A stretch of 13,834 bases of DNA, taken from Planctomycetota bacterium. GTDB taxonomy: Bacteria; Planctomycetota; Phycisphaerae; Sedimentisphaerales; Anaerohalosphaeraceae. The position numbers were made by a program, and so were the translations under genes. The stretch spans positions 1 through 13,834 of the forward strand of contig VRUF01000052.1 in NCBI GenBank assembly GCA_019456245.1. The letters are read 5' to 3'. Below the pieces are notes generated by a model. That model saw only the letters and a list, made by a program, of their open reading frames with translations. It ran no database searches and was not told the origin of the DNA. This document shows, piece by piece, positions 1-6,056 of the stretch (its first letter is position 1; the number at the start of each line of letters is the position of its first letter).

Positions 1-913
1 CCTCATAGCAGGTGCCTTTACCATCGCGCAAAGGATCCGAGTTTCCCCAGAAAACGGATCCTGCCGGATGGCCCTTTTTTCTGTTGATGTAAGCAGGCTG
101 ATTCCATGGCCCATTGTCGGTTGTATAGATTATAAGCGTATTGTCTTTTAAACCCAGCTTATCCATCGTATCCAGAAGTCGTCCTGTTTCATGATCGAAC
201 TCTTCCACAACGTCACCGTAAAGATTGCCCTTAGAGGTGCCTTTAAATTTGCCGGAAGCATCGATGATGGTATGCATCATTGTGTGAGCAATGTATAAGG
301 CAAAAGGCTTGTCCTTATCACGTTTGTTTTCGAGATAATCAATAGCTTTGTCCGTATAGAGCCGTGTAAGACTTCCCATATCGCTGGTCGTACCTGCAGG
401 TTCGTTGTTTTCATGGAAAGCAACCCTTCCCTTATCGTTAGCTCCGAGAGTACCGAAGTAATAATCAAAACCCTGCGCGTTCGGCATAAGGTCGATAATC
501 GCCTTGCGGCCTGAAACATCCCATTTCCCTATGCATGCGGTTGAGTACCCAACTTCTCTGATCAACTCGGCAAAAGTGATCTCACCGGCCGGCATAGTCC
601 AGCCCTTGCTCCGTATCGGATAACGTCCTGTCAAAAGTGCCGACCGTGAAGGGCCGCAAACGTGCTGCGCATAGAAGTTGGTAAATCGCGTCCCCTCCTT
701 AGCCAACTGATCCATACGCGGCGTCTTATTATTCTTTGATCCGTAACAGCCAAGATCAGCGTACCCCTGATCGTCAGTAAAAATGATAATGATATTGGGT
801 TTTTCATCAGCCAAAGCAGTGCTTGAGCCTTTGTGAGATTTCGCAATGCACCCTGGCAAACTTAATGCAGCGGCGCTGATTCCAAGAGTTTTAAAAAACT
901 GACGTCTGTTCAC
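1..913 (-). CDS. Tat-exported Cys-type sulfatase (N-terminal part, cut by window edge)
   Basis: Hydrolyses a sulfate ester, probably on a polysaccharide, outside the cytoplasm; the substrate cannot be read from this fragment. A GTG start at 913 is chosen because GAGGA lies 7 bases upstream and the reading frame is open to base 1 (304 codons). Residues 3-4 are a twin arginine (NRRQFFK), followed by a hydrophobic stretch and a possible lipobox ending at Cys22, so it may be a Tat-exported lipoprotein. Metal-binding Asp47-Asp48 are in FTDDQG. The formylglycine signature is CGPSR with Cys86 as the modified residue and Arg90. GKW gives Lys130, His210 and His214 lie in AHTMMH, and Asp266-Asn267 in TTDNG. 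Odd: the family's usual GKWH is GKWD here (Asp132). The C-terminal domain lies outside the window. It follows the esterase gene by 50 bases and is likely in the same operon. Confidence 0.9.
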   Translation of the reverse strand, partial: MNRRQFFKTLGISAAALSLPGCIAKSHKGSSTALADEKPNIIIIFTDDQGYADLGCYGSKNNKTPRMDQLAKEGTRFTNFYAQHVCGPSRSALLTGRYPIRSKGWTMPAGEITFAELIREVGYSTACIGKWDVSGRKAIIDLMPNAQGFDYYFGTLGANDKGRVAFHENNEPAGTTSDMGSLTRLYTDKAIDYLENKRDKDKPFALYIAHTMMHTIIDASGKFKGTSKGNLYGDVVEEFDHETGRLLDTMDKLGLKDNTLIIYTTDNGPWNQPAYINRKKGHPAGSVFWGNSDPLRDGKGTCYE

Positions 914-963
914 TTTATAATCCTCAAATTAAGCAATTCGGTCGACGTTTGTTACCTGTGTCC

Positions 964-1716
964 TTATTTTTTATTTTTGCTATGACTAAGCAGCCATTTG
1001 TATACTTCTTCGTTATTGTATGTTTCGGTCCATGAATCATGTCCTGCTTCGGGATAGACCGTCAGTTTAGCATCGCCGCCCTTGCGATTGACTTTGTCGA
1101 CCATCTTTTGCGATTCTCTTAACCTGACTGTCTTATCTTTTGCACCGTGAAAAGCCCATACCGGCACATTTTTAAGGTTGCCGGCAATATACGGGGTTCC
1201 GCCCCCGCAGATCGGCACGATAGCCGCAAATCGATCTGGGTTTATACATGCAATAGACCACGTACCGTAACCGCCCATGCTAAGGCCTGTAAGATATATA
1301 CGAGACTCGTCAACATTGTAATTTTCAACGATCTCGTCGACCAGGGCCATCACCTTCGCTTGCTGATTCGGCCACCATTTGCCTTTCGGGCATTGCGGCG
1401 AAGCTATTATAAAGGGCAAATTCCTGTTCTCTGCCGCCATCTTGGCAGGACCGTGCGATTTTACACGTTCCAGATCGCTGCCGCTTTCACCTACTCCATG
1501 AAGAAAAATCATCAAAGGCCAGGCATGATCCTCTTTTCCGTAACCTTCAGGAAGGTAGAATAAATAATCCATCTCCACCTCTACGGTCCTTGACATCGTA
1601 ACCGCCCGTTGGCCGGTTTCTATCGCTAAATTGTTTCCGGCAGGCGTACAACCTGTCAAAAAAACGATCACCATCAAAAGAAAAAAAGTCAACGATCTAA
1701 TCGGAAAAACATTCAT
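964..1716 (-). CDS. Lipoprotein alpha/beta-hydrolase (esterase/PHB-depolymerase-like)
   Basis: A 250-residue exported serine hydrolase. Residues 1-22 form a signal peptide with a lipobox LTGC, so Cys23 is the likely lipidated residue and the enzyme sits on a membrane facing the periplasm or outside. The alpha/beta-hydrolase fold is shown by the oxyanion segment FLHGVGESG (71-79), the nucleophile elbow GLSMGG with Ser146, Asp194 in FHGAKD, and His226 in AGHDSW, giving a complete Ser-Asp-His triad. The layout (PLMIFLHG, ASPQCP, WW) resembles esterases annotated as phospholipase/carboxylesterase or PHB-depolymerase-like in polysaccharide-degrading bacteria. De-esterifying a sulfated or acylated glycan together with the neighbouring sulfatase is a reasonable inference but not proven. 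AAGGAG lies 7 bases before the ATG. It begins 11 bases after gatC ends, so the two are probably co-transcribed. Confidence 0.85.
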   Translation of the reverse strand: MNVFPIRSLTFFLLMVIVFLTGCTPAGNNLAIETGQRAVTMSRTVEVEMDYLFYLPEGYGKEDHAWPLMIFLHGVGESGSDLERVKSHGPAKMAAENRNLPFIIASPQCPKGKWWPNQQAKVMALVDEIVENYNVDESRIYLTGLSMGGYGTWSIACINPDRFAAIVPICGGGTPYIAGNLKNVPVWAFHGAKDKTVRLRESQKMVDKVNRKGGDAKLTVYPEAGHDSWTETYNNEEVYKWLLSHSKNKK

Positions 1717-1727
1717 GTAAATTCTCC

Positions 1728-2036
1728 TTATGCTCCGCTTGTGTCGTCGAGCACCTTTGGCACTTTGAAATACCCATCGTGTCGGTCGGGCGCGTTGGCA
1801 ATTGCCTGCTCGTTATCCAGCGATGGTTTCACAACGTCATCGCGAAAAACATTATGGATCGGCAAACAATGAGCCAGAGGTTCTACGTCCTCAACATCCA
1901 ATTCATTAAGTTTCTCGATGTACTCGATGATAGCGCTCAATTCGCCGGAAAACTGTCCCACTTCACTGTCGGTCAGTTCAAGTCGCGCAAGCTTTGCGAC
2001 TTTTCTTACCTGTGTCTCATCAATTTTTTTTGCCAT
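1728..2036 (-). CDS. gatC: Aspartyl/glutamyl-tRNA amidotransferase subunit C
   Basis: Small subunit of the GatCAB complex, which converts mischarged Glu-tRNA(Gln) or Asp-tRNA(Asn) into Gln-tRNA(Gln) or Asn-tRNA(Asn) in the cytoplasm; GatC braces GatA and GatB. The 102-residue product has the family pattern: VRKVAKLARLELT near the N-terminus, then an amphipathic helix ending YIEKLNELDVEDVEPL, and a C-terminal DGYFKVPKVL. Length is normal for the family. The ATG at 2036 is preferred over the one at 2060 because GAGA lies 7 bases before it and the protein then begins MAKKI as usual; nothing like a ribosome site precedes 2060. gatA and gatB are not adjacent; the next gene downstream is an unrelated lipoprotein esterase 11 bases away. 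Confidence 0.93.
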   Translation of the reverse strand: MAKKIDETQVRKVAKLARLELTDSEVGQFSGELSAIIEYIEKLNELDVEDVEPLAHCLPIHNVFRDDVVKPSLDNEQAIANAPDRHDGYFKVPKVLDDTSGA

Positions 2037-2064
2037 TATAAATCTCAATATACTGATCATGATT

Positions 2065-2135
2065 GTAAATGCCCGTTTTGTTCGCGGTAACTTGTTCTCA
2101 AATAAACACTTACCATTTTACTCGCGGGCATTTAC
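2065..2135. repeat. 11-base perfect inverted repeat in the gatC leader
   Basis: The arms are GTAAATGCCCG (2065-2075) and CGGGCATTTAC (2125-2135), separated by 49 bases. Further GCG/CGC bases next to each arm could lengthen the stem across a bulge. The repeat lies between the rpmB terminator and the gatC start, so a gatC transcript beginning upstream could fold it into a long-range stem. Function unknown. Confidence 0.6.
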
Positions 2136-2150
2136 TACCCTAAAGGGTAT

Positions 2151-2180
2151 AAAAAAAGCGAGACCGCATAGCCTCGCTTT
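2151..2180 (-). terminator. Intrinsic terminator of rpmB
   Basis: Read on the minus strand, an 8-base stem AAAGCGAG / CTCGCTTT with a 10-base loop runs into a tract of seven T. It lies about 30 bases after the rpmB stop. The plus-strand side has no T tract, so it works for rpmB only. Confidence 0.85.
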
Positions 2181-2210
2181 ATAATATTACTCTGCATAAA
2201 TCAGAAAGTG

Positions 2211-2477
2211 TCAGCTTGCGGGATTCTCTGCAGGCTTATAATTCCGCTTCGGTGGCTTTACCACCAGGCCCATTTTGATCGCCTTGGCAGAGACCCTGAT
2301 CCGGCAAATCTTACCGTCTACAATGGCTCTTACCTTCTGGATGTTCGGTTTGAACTTTCTCTTTGAGACACCGGTGATATTTAGACCAACACCGCCCTGA
2401 CGTTTGGGTTTACCATGTCTGCATATGCTTCGACCGGCAACGGTTTTTCGTCCTGTAAAATGACAAGTTCGTGACAT
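2211..2477 (-). CDS. rpmB: 50S ribosomal protein L28
   Basis: Structural protein of the large ribosomal subunit. The 88-residue basic product begins MSRTCHFTGRKTVAGRSICRHG, the standard L28 opening (MSR-C-x-x-TG). It continues with the conserved FKPNIQKVRAIVDGKICRIRVSAKAIK segment that contacts 23S rRNA. It is slightly longer than the commonest 62-78 residue forms because of a Pro/Asn/Lys-rich tail. GGAG lies 8 bases upstream of the ATG. It appears monocistronic: a terminator follows at once, and an SDR gene diverges from it upstream. Confidence 0.95.
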   Translation of the reverse strand: MSRTCHFTGRKTVAGRSICRHGKPKRQGGVGLNITGVSKRKFKPNIQKVRAIVDGKICRIRVSAKAIKMGLVVKPPKRNYKPAENPAS

Positions 2478-2552
2478 CTTTTTGCTCCTGTATTAGCTTT
2501 GGACAGCCTCGTTTGGCTGCCTGCGTATCGTCGCGTTTAGTATTAAAGCAAA

Positions 2553-2582
2553 TTTATACTCATCATGCAAGCACAAAGACAA
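2553..2582 (-). promoter_or_regulatory. rpmB: Candidate promoter of rpmB
   Basis: On the minus strand TTGTCT (2582-2577) and TATAAA (2558-2553) are spaced by 18 bases, about 75 bases before the rpmB start. The transcribed leader contains a short hairpin (GCAGCC / GGCTGT) just before the ribosome site. Called from consensus only. Confidence 0.4.
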
Positions 2583-2733
2583 TTTTTTATGTCAAAAAGC
2601 GGATATTTACGCATATGCACCGATTTTTCTTGATTTATCGGCAGATTTCAAGGATTCTTATGCATCTAAAGCTCTAAAGAAAATTTGCCGGAGCAATAAA
2701 GACGACAATTAATGTCACAAAAGAAAAGCGTAT

Positions 2734-3633
2734 ATGAGCGAAGATTTCAGCAAAAAACGGGTTCTTATCACGGGCTGTTCAAGCGGATTTGGAATGATGA
2801 CAGCCATCGCCGCAGCCGGAAAAGGCTATGACTGCATCGCAACCATGAGAAACATCGATAAGGCTCAAACCCTCAAGCAGGCTCTCAAACGTCAGGGCCT
2901 CACCGCCACTATTGATCTATTGGATGTAACGGATCAGCAGGCCATTATCGCTATTGCCGAAAAATACGCCCCCATCGACATACTCATCAACAATGCCGGA
3001 ATATTAATAACGGGATCTTTCATGGACCTTACCGATGCCGAAGCCAGGAGGGTCTTCGAGACGAACTATTTCGGCGCTGTCAATTTAACAAAGGCGGTTA
3101 TCCCTTCCATGATCGAAAGACAGCAGGGGCGGATAATAAATGTCGCTTCCCTGGCAGGCCTCGTCGGCCACATGTTCAACGCCGCCTATTCCGCCAGTAA
3201 ACATGCTCTGATCGGTTTTTCAAAATCGATCCAAACGGAACTGAGGCCTTTCAATATTAAGGTCGTTTCAGTAGAGCCAGGTTACCACCGAACGGAGATG
3301 ATCGGTGCAAATGCCAATGTCGCCGAGAACTTATACGATCCCGCATCGCCGATGTATGACTACAGCAGGGGGTTTCTGTATCTGATGCTAAAAAGGATCA
3401 TCCCCAATGCAGGCGACCCGCAGGTAGTAGTCGATAAGATCATAGACATTATGGAAACGCCCAACCCGAAACTGCATTATGTCCTTGGAAAAGATGCAAG
3501 GCTCATAACGATTGCTAAAAGGCTTGGCCTGCTTAGACTGCTGGAAAAAGAAGCATACAAGAAGCTATTAATTGCCACTCAACGAGAGAAAAAGCGAGCC
3601 CAATCCAGAAGAAAAAAACGCAGGCCTGATTAG
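2734..3633 (+). CDS. Short-chain dehydrogenase/reductase (classical SDR)
   Basis: A 299-residue NAD(P)-dependent oxidoreductase; the substrate is unknown. The Rossmann fold is shown by TGCSSGFG (residues 13-20), followed by a beta strand ending ATMRN, where Arg39 in this position often favours NADP. LLDVTD (62-67) and NNAG (86-89) are standard. The catalytic tetrad is complete: Asn111, Ser139, Tyr152 and Lys156 (YSASK). VEPGYHRTEM after the active site resembles retinol/17-beta-hydroxysteroid-type SDRs. The C-terminus ends in a very basic tail (KKRAQSRRKKRRPD), unusual for the family and possibly for membrane or nucleic-acid contact. The start at 2734 has no strong ribosome site, only an A/G-rich stretch. 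It diverges from rpmB with about 256 bases between, and no clear terminator follows. Confidence 0.88.
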   Translation: MSEDFSKKRVLITGCSSGFGMMTAIAAAGKGYDCIATMRNIDKAQTLKQALKRQGLTATIDLLDVTDQQAIIAIAEKYAPIDILINNAGILITGSFMDLTDAEARRVFETNYFGAVNLTKAVIPSMIERQQGRIINVASLAGLVGHMFNAAYSASKHALIGFSKSIQTELRPFNIKVVSVEPGYHRTEMIGANANVAENLYDPASPMYDYSRGFLYLMLKRIIPNAGDPQVVVDKIIDIMETPNPKLHYVLGKDARLITIAKRLGLLRLLEKEAYKKLLIATQREKKRAQSRRKKRRPD

Positions 3634-3846
3634 GTTCTTGCAAATGAGATTGATCTCAAAATGGTCATAGTATATTGAATACTATTTCACTGTAAAAATT
3701 TTAAAAATATGCAATTTTTGGCTGAAAATAGAGATCGAATGATGCTCAAATTGATAGAAAACTGCATGTGTAGTGTCAAAATGGAGACATGTATTTAGAG
3801 TGATTTTTGATCTCAGAGAATTATTTGAAGGCTTTTGTTTTTGATA

Positions 3847-3883
3847 AAAACCGCCCAGGATTTTTTTGCTCCTGAACGGTTTT
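3847..3883 (-). terminator. Terminator after the cbpAB unit
   Basis: AAAACCG (3847-3853) pairs with CGGTTTT (3877-3883), and CAGGA (3856-3860) with TCCTG (3870-3874), around a two-by-two internal loop. It lies 20 bases past the radical SAM stop codon. The T tract is short on either strand, so it may also stop transcripts from the SDR gene on the plus strand. The 213 bases between the SDR stop and this hairpin are AT-rich and hold nothing I can name. Confidence 0.6.
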
Positions 3884-3902
3884 GTATTTTAAATCGAAAA
3901 CA

Positions 3903-5309
3903 CTAAAGCGATACTGTGTCAAATGTGGTTTTTGTGTCTTTGTCCCAGCTGGGCCAAAGGAAGTCTTCGTGTTTGTTGTTAGCAATCAACCTTAAAGCAT
4001 AGCGGGCCTGCTCTTCGTAGAACTCACAGAATGCACCTGTCTTGTCCATTCCGCCATTCATTTCATGGGCTTCTGCCGGACAGGGTGAACCGCAGAAGTG
4101 CCGGATAGCACAACGATTACACGGTTCAATGTCTTCGACTTTTCTGCCGGTTACGGTTTTGAAGGCTTTGCTTTCCAAAACTTTCTCGACATCGTTTCTA
4201 AACAGGTTTCCGCCCTTGAAGTCTTTGAGGCCGATAAACTCGCTACATGGGAACATGTCGCCGTTTGGAGCTAAAGCAAAGAAACTTCTGCCACCGCCGC
4301 AAGGTGAAATATCACACATAAGCCTGCGGGCAGTTGGAGCAAGGATACTGATTAGGATATTTGCAAAGTTTGCAACGATCAATTTTCTACCGGTCTTCTT
4401 ATAAAGTTCATGAGTTCTATCCATAGCAGCAATGAAATGCTTGGCTACAGTTGCATCTTTAGGCTTAATGTCCCTTGAACGAGGCAAGGTACAGCGAAGA
4501 ACATTCAGCAGGCAAGTCGGGACTTCGTTTTCGTGGAAGAAGTCTACAAGTTTCGGTAATGATCGCATGTTCTGTTCGGTAACGGTACAAATAACACTCC
4601 ATGCATCATAACCTTTGAGTTTATTCATGGCTTTGATGATCAGGTCATATGTTCCTTCACCGGCCCAGTTGGTTCTCGTCTTGTTGTTGATATTTGCAAC
4701 TGGTGCATCGAGTGAAATCCCGATACTCACATTCCTTGCTTTGAGGAAATCGATGGCTTCATCGTCGAGCAGTGTAGCATTGGTCTGGACACCGAAGAGG
4801 AAATCTTTTTTGTACTTTTCGATACCTGCAAACATCGCGTCTTTGTTGAGCATTGGTTCTGCTCCATGGAAGACGACGTTTGGTTTGCGACCTTTGTCCA
4901 TTGTCTTTTTGAAATACTGCTTGAGTATCTCTAAAGACTTTAGAAGTTGCTTTTCTGACATGTGTTTGCCATCACGACGCATTTCTTCGGGGATGTAGCA
5001 GTAGGTGCAGTTGAGGTTGCATCGTTCTGTGGGATTGAAATAGACACCGGAAGGCTTTAGTCCAAAGCGAAGTGTCTGTATTTCATCGGCAAACTTTTTT
5101 GCCTTGCGTTTATATGTTTTGAGAAGATCACTGTCAGTGAAGTGATCGGCTAATTGTTTTTTCTTAACAAGTGCCCAGAAGGCAGTGTCCGGGTCTATTA
5201 TAGCTATATGACTTTTGTGGCCGATGTCAACTGGCTGTAAAGTTGGGCCATTACCCATATTGACGTAAAGGCCCCTTGAAGGGGCCTTTGCAGTTTTTGT
5301 ATTACTCAT
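3903..5309 (-). CDS. cbpB: Peptide-modifying radical SAM/SPASM enzyme, CbpB type
   Basis: A 468-residue radical SAM enzyme that probably modifies the small peptide encoded just upstream. The [4Fe-4S] cluster that cleaves S-adenosylmethionine is bound by Cys97, Cys101 and Cys104 (CNLNCTYC). HGAEP (148-152) is the GGEP-like SAM-contact motif. The C-terminal third is a SPASM domain with Cys332, 337, 355, 397, 400, 406, 410 and 428, enough for two auxiliary clusters. The first 80 residues form an N-terminal extension, perhaps for peptide recognition. It starts 12 bases after the peptide gene, with AAGG overlapping that gene's stop codon, so translation is coupled. It resembles anaerobic sulfatase-maturating enzymes in layout, but the peptide partner and cobalamin context fit the family I remember as CbpB. 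The chemistry is not established. It should be made when the cobalamin riboswitch upstream is ligand-free. Confidence 0.85.
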   Translation of the reverse strand: MSNTKTAKAPSRGLYVNMGNGPTLQPVDIGHKSHIAIIDPDTAFWALVKKKQLADHFTDSDLLKTYKRKAKKFADEIQTLRFGLKPSGVYFNPTERCNLNCTYCYIPEEMRRDGKHMSEKQLLKSLEILKQYFKKTMDKGRKPNVVFHGAEPMLNKDAMFAGIEKYKKDFLFGVQTNATLLDDEAIDFLKARNVSIGISLDAPVANINNKTRTNWAGEGTYDLIIKAMNKLKGYDAWSVICTVTEQNMRSLPKLVDFFHENEVPTCLLNVLRCTLPRSRDIKPKDATVAKHFIAAMDRTHELYKKTGRKLIVANFANILISILAPTARRLMCDISPCGGGRSFFALAPNGDMFPCSEFIGLKDFKGGNLFRNDVEKVLESKAFKTVTGRKVEDIEPCNRCAIRHFCGSPCPAEAHEMNGGMDKTGAFCEFYEEQARYALRLIANNKHEDFLWPSWDKDTKTTFDTVSL

Positions 5310-5321
5310 ATTTGCTTTACC

Positions 5322-5438
5322 TTATTTCGTTTTCTTATCCATCAGGATATAATGTGACAGGCCTGTTCCATCGGTCTTGCATGCTTTCCGGGTTGCGATA
5401 ACATCACTTTTTGTGGTCTTTTTTTCGTCTTTTTTCAC
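5322..5438 (-). CDS. cbpA: CbpA-type precursor peptide (38 residues)
   Basis: A very small gene found by reading the gap between the riboswitch and the radical SAM gene. It starts with GTG, and AAAGG (5450-5446) lies 7 bases upstream. The N-terminal part is a charged leader rich in Lys, Asp and Thr (MKKDEKKTTKSDVIATRK). The C-terminal part is a core, ACKTDGTGLSHYILMD, with one Cys (residue 20), two Gly, Ser28, His29 and Tyr30, ending in a basic tail. A leader plus small Cys/Gly core next to a SPASM enzyme is the normal form of a ribosomally made, post-translationally modified peptide. The core matches my memory of the family named CbpA (modified peptide clustered with cobalamin genes). No signal peptide or exporter is seen, so the final location is unknown. 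The frame is short, but start, ribosome site, spacing and motif agree. Confidence 0.85.
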   Translation of the reverse strand: MKKDEKKTTKSDVIATRKACKTDGTGLSHYILMDKKTK

Positions 5439-5478
5439 AATAGTACCTTTCAAAATAAATTTACAATATTTAGCCAAT

Positions 5479-5524
5479 AAAAAAAGGGTTTCGACAGAGC
5501 ATAATTACTCTGTCGAAACCCTTT
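5479..5524 (-). terminator. Riboswitch-linked terminator before cbpA
   Basis: A perfect 17-base stem (5483-5499 with 5508-5524) and an 8-base loop are followed, on the minus strand, by seven T (5485-5479). It lies after the cobalamin riboswitch and 40 bases before the cbpA start, the right place for an attenuator. The plus-strand side lacks a T tract. I did not find a convincing antiterminator partner by eye. Confidence 0.85.
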
Positions 5525-5550
5525 ACCGTCAGATTTCAAAATATATTATT

Positions 5551-5718
5551 TCAGCAGGTCTTCTGGCTCTCGGGTCATCAATGCGTCTTAACCTTCCCCT
5601 TGAGGTAAACCTCAAAAGTGGCCAGCATAAGCTATAAAACGCATCTCACCGATTACAGCGGCGGGTCCGCCACGGAATCTAACCGTGTTCCGGGATACTG
5701 AAACTGCTTAGATACTTA
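5551..5718 (-). promoter_or_regulatory. Cobalamin riboswitch controlling cbpAB
   Basis: Read on the minus strand, the conserved blocks appear in order: GGAACACGGTTAGATTCC, then GGCGGACCCGCCGCTGTAA (the core near positions 5672-5654), GGCCAC, then GGGGAAGG, and finally the B12 box GCCAGAAGACCTGC (5567-5554). GATGCG / CGCATT flank the GGCCAC...GGGAAGG part and form the expected enclosing stem. Such elements bind adenosyl- or methylcobalamin and reduce expression downstream. The only genes downstream are cbpA and cbpB. A weak possible promoter (TTGCAT 5740-5735, AAGTAT 5717-5712) precedes it. Exact ends are approximate. Confidence 0.92.
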
Positions 5719-5768
5719 CCGAAAGAAAATAGGAATGCAAGAGAAAAATAAAATTTTAAAAAAAGTTT

Positions 5769-5797
5769 TTGACATCATACATCGAAACGGCTAATCT
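5769..5797 (+). promoter_or_regulatory. Promoter of the cob operon
   Basis: A consensus -35 box TTGACA (5769-5774), a 17-base spacer and TAATCT (5792-5797) as -10 box. Transcription would begin near 5804, right at the first bases of the plus-strand riboswitch, which supports the call. Confidence 0.75.
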
Positions 5798-5802
5798 GTG
5801 AG

Positions 5803-5947
5803 AGTCCCAAAATGGGACAGGGAAGCTGGTGTGAATCCAGCACGGCCCGGCCACTGTGACCGAGTACGAAAGTCGCAATGTTAGCCACTGGCAGTAATGC
5901 CGGGAAGGCTGCGACAAGTAGGATGATCCGGAAGTCAGGAAATCTTA
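5803..5947 (+). promoter_or_regulatory. Cobalamin riboswitch controlling the cob operon
   Basis: The blocks occur in the classical order: AGGGAAGCTGGTGTGAATCC, CACGGCCCGGCCACTGTGA, then a GTCGCA / TGCGAC stem enclosing GCCACTG and GGGAAGGC, and last a B12-box-like GAAGTCAGGAAATCTTA that deviates from the usual GCCAGGAGACCTGCC. It binds cobalamin and should lower expression of the genes from cobC onward. Ends are approximate. Confidence 0.94.
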
Positions 5948-5982
5948 AGTATACTCGATATGAATATGCCTTCTAGGGAAGG

Positions 5983-5989
5983 TCCTGAC
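5983..5989 (+). promoter_or_regulatory. Candidate switching segment of the cob leader
   Basis: TCCTGAC is the exact reverse complement of GTCAGGA in the B12 box region (5934-5940). Its first five bases also complement CAGGA in the 5' arm of the terminator (6007-6011). A small hairpin CCTTC / GAAGG lies just before it. Pairing was found by eye; the order of folding is inferred. Confidence 0.45.
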
Positions 5990-6005
5990 AATGTCCGAAG
6001 CTAAG

Positions 6006-6038
6006 CCAGGATCCTTCAAATGGATGTCTGGTTTTTTT
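6006..6038 (+). terminator. Attenuator terminator of the cob operon leader
   Basis: CCAGGATCC (6006-6014) pairs with GGATGTCTGG (6022-6031), with one G bulge and a G-U pair, followed by seven T. It lies between the riboswitch and the first gene, so cobalamin binding probably causes early termination here. Confidence 0.78.
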
Positions 6039-6056
6039 AGCTTTAGGCTACAGGAA

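Noticed and set aside
2471..2677. Plus-strand open frame of 68 codons between rpmB and the SDR gene
   Set aside because: It overlaps the rpmB start and its likely promoter, and has no motif or ribosome site.
3770..3792. TGTC...GACA short inverted repeat as a mobile-element end
   Set aside because: Four-base arms occur by chance, no matching second end or target duplication is visible, and no transposase is nearby.
3903..5309. Radical SAM enzyme as an anaerobic sulfatase-maturating enzyme serving the sulfatase at the left edge
   Set aside because: The SPASM layout is similar, but the adjacent precursor peptide, shared cobalamin riboswitch and N-terminal extension fit a peptide maturase better.
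5483..5524. 17-base palindrome as a protein operator
   Set aside because: The seven-T tract on one side only, and its place between riboswitch and gene, make a terminator the simpler reading.
5377..5637. Plus-strand open frame of 86 codons
   Set aside because: It runs antisense through cbpA, its terminator and the minus-strand riboswitch; it has no recognisable protein motif and the other strand explains the sequence.
5991..6056. Longer cobC start at 5991
   Set aside because: It would place the leader terminator inside the coding region and add 22 residues before the normal histidine phosphatase start.
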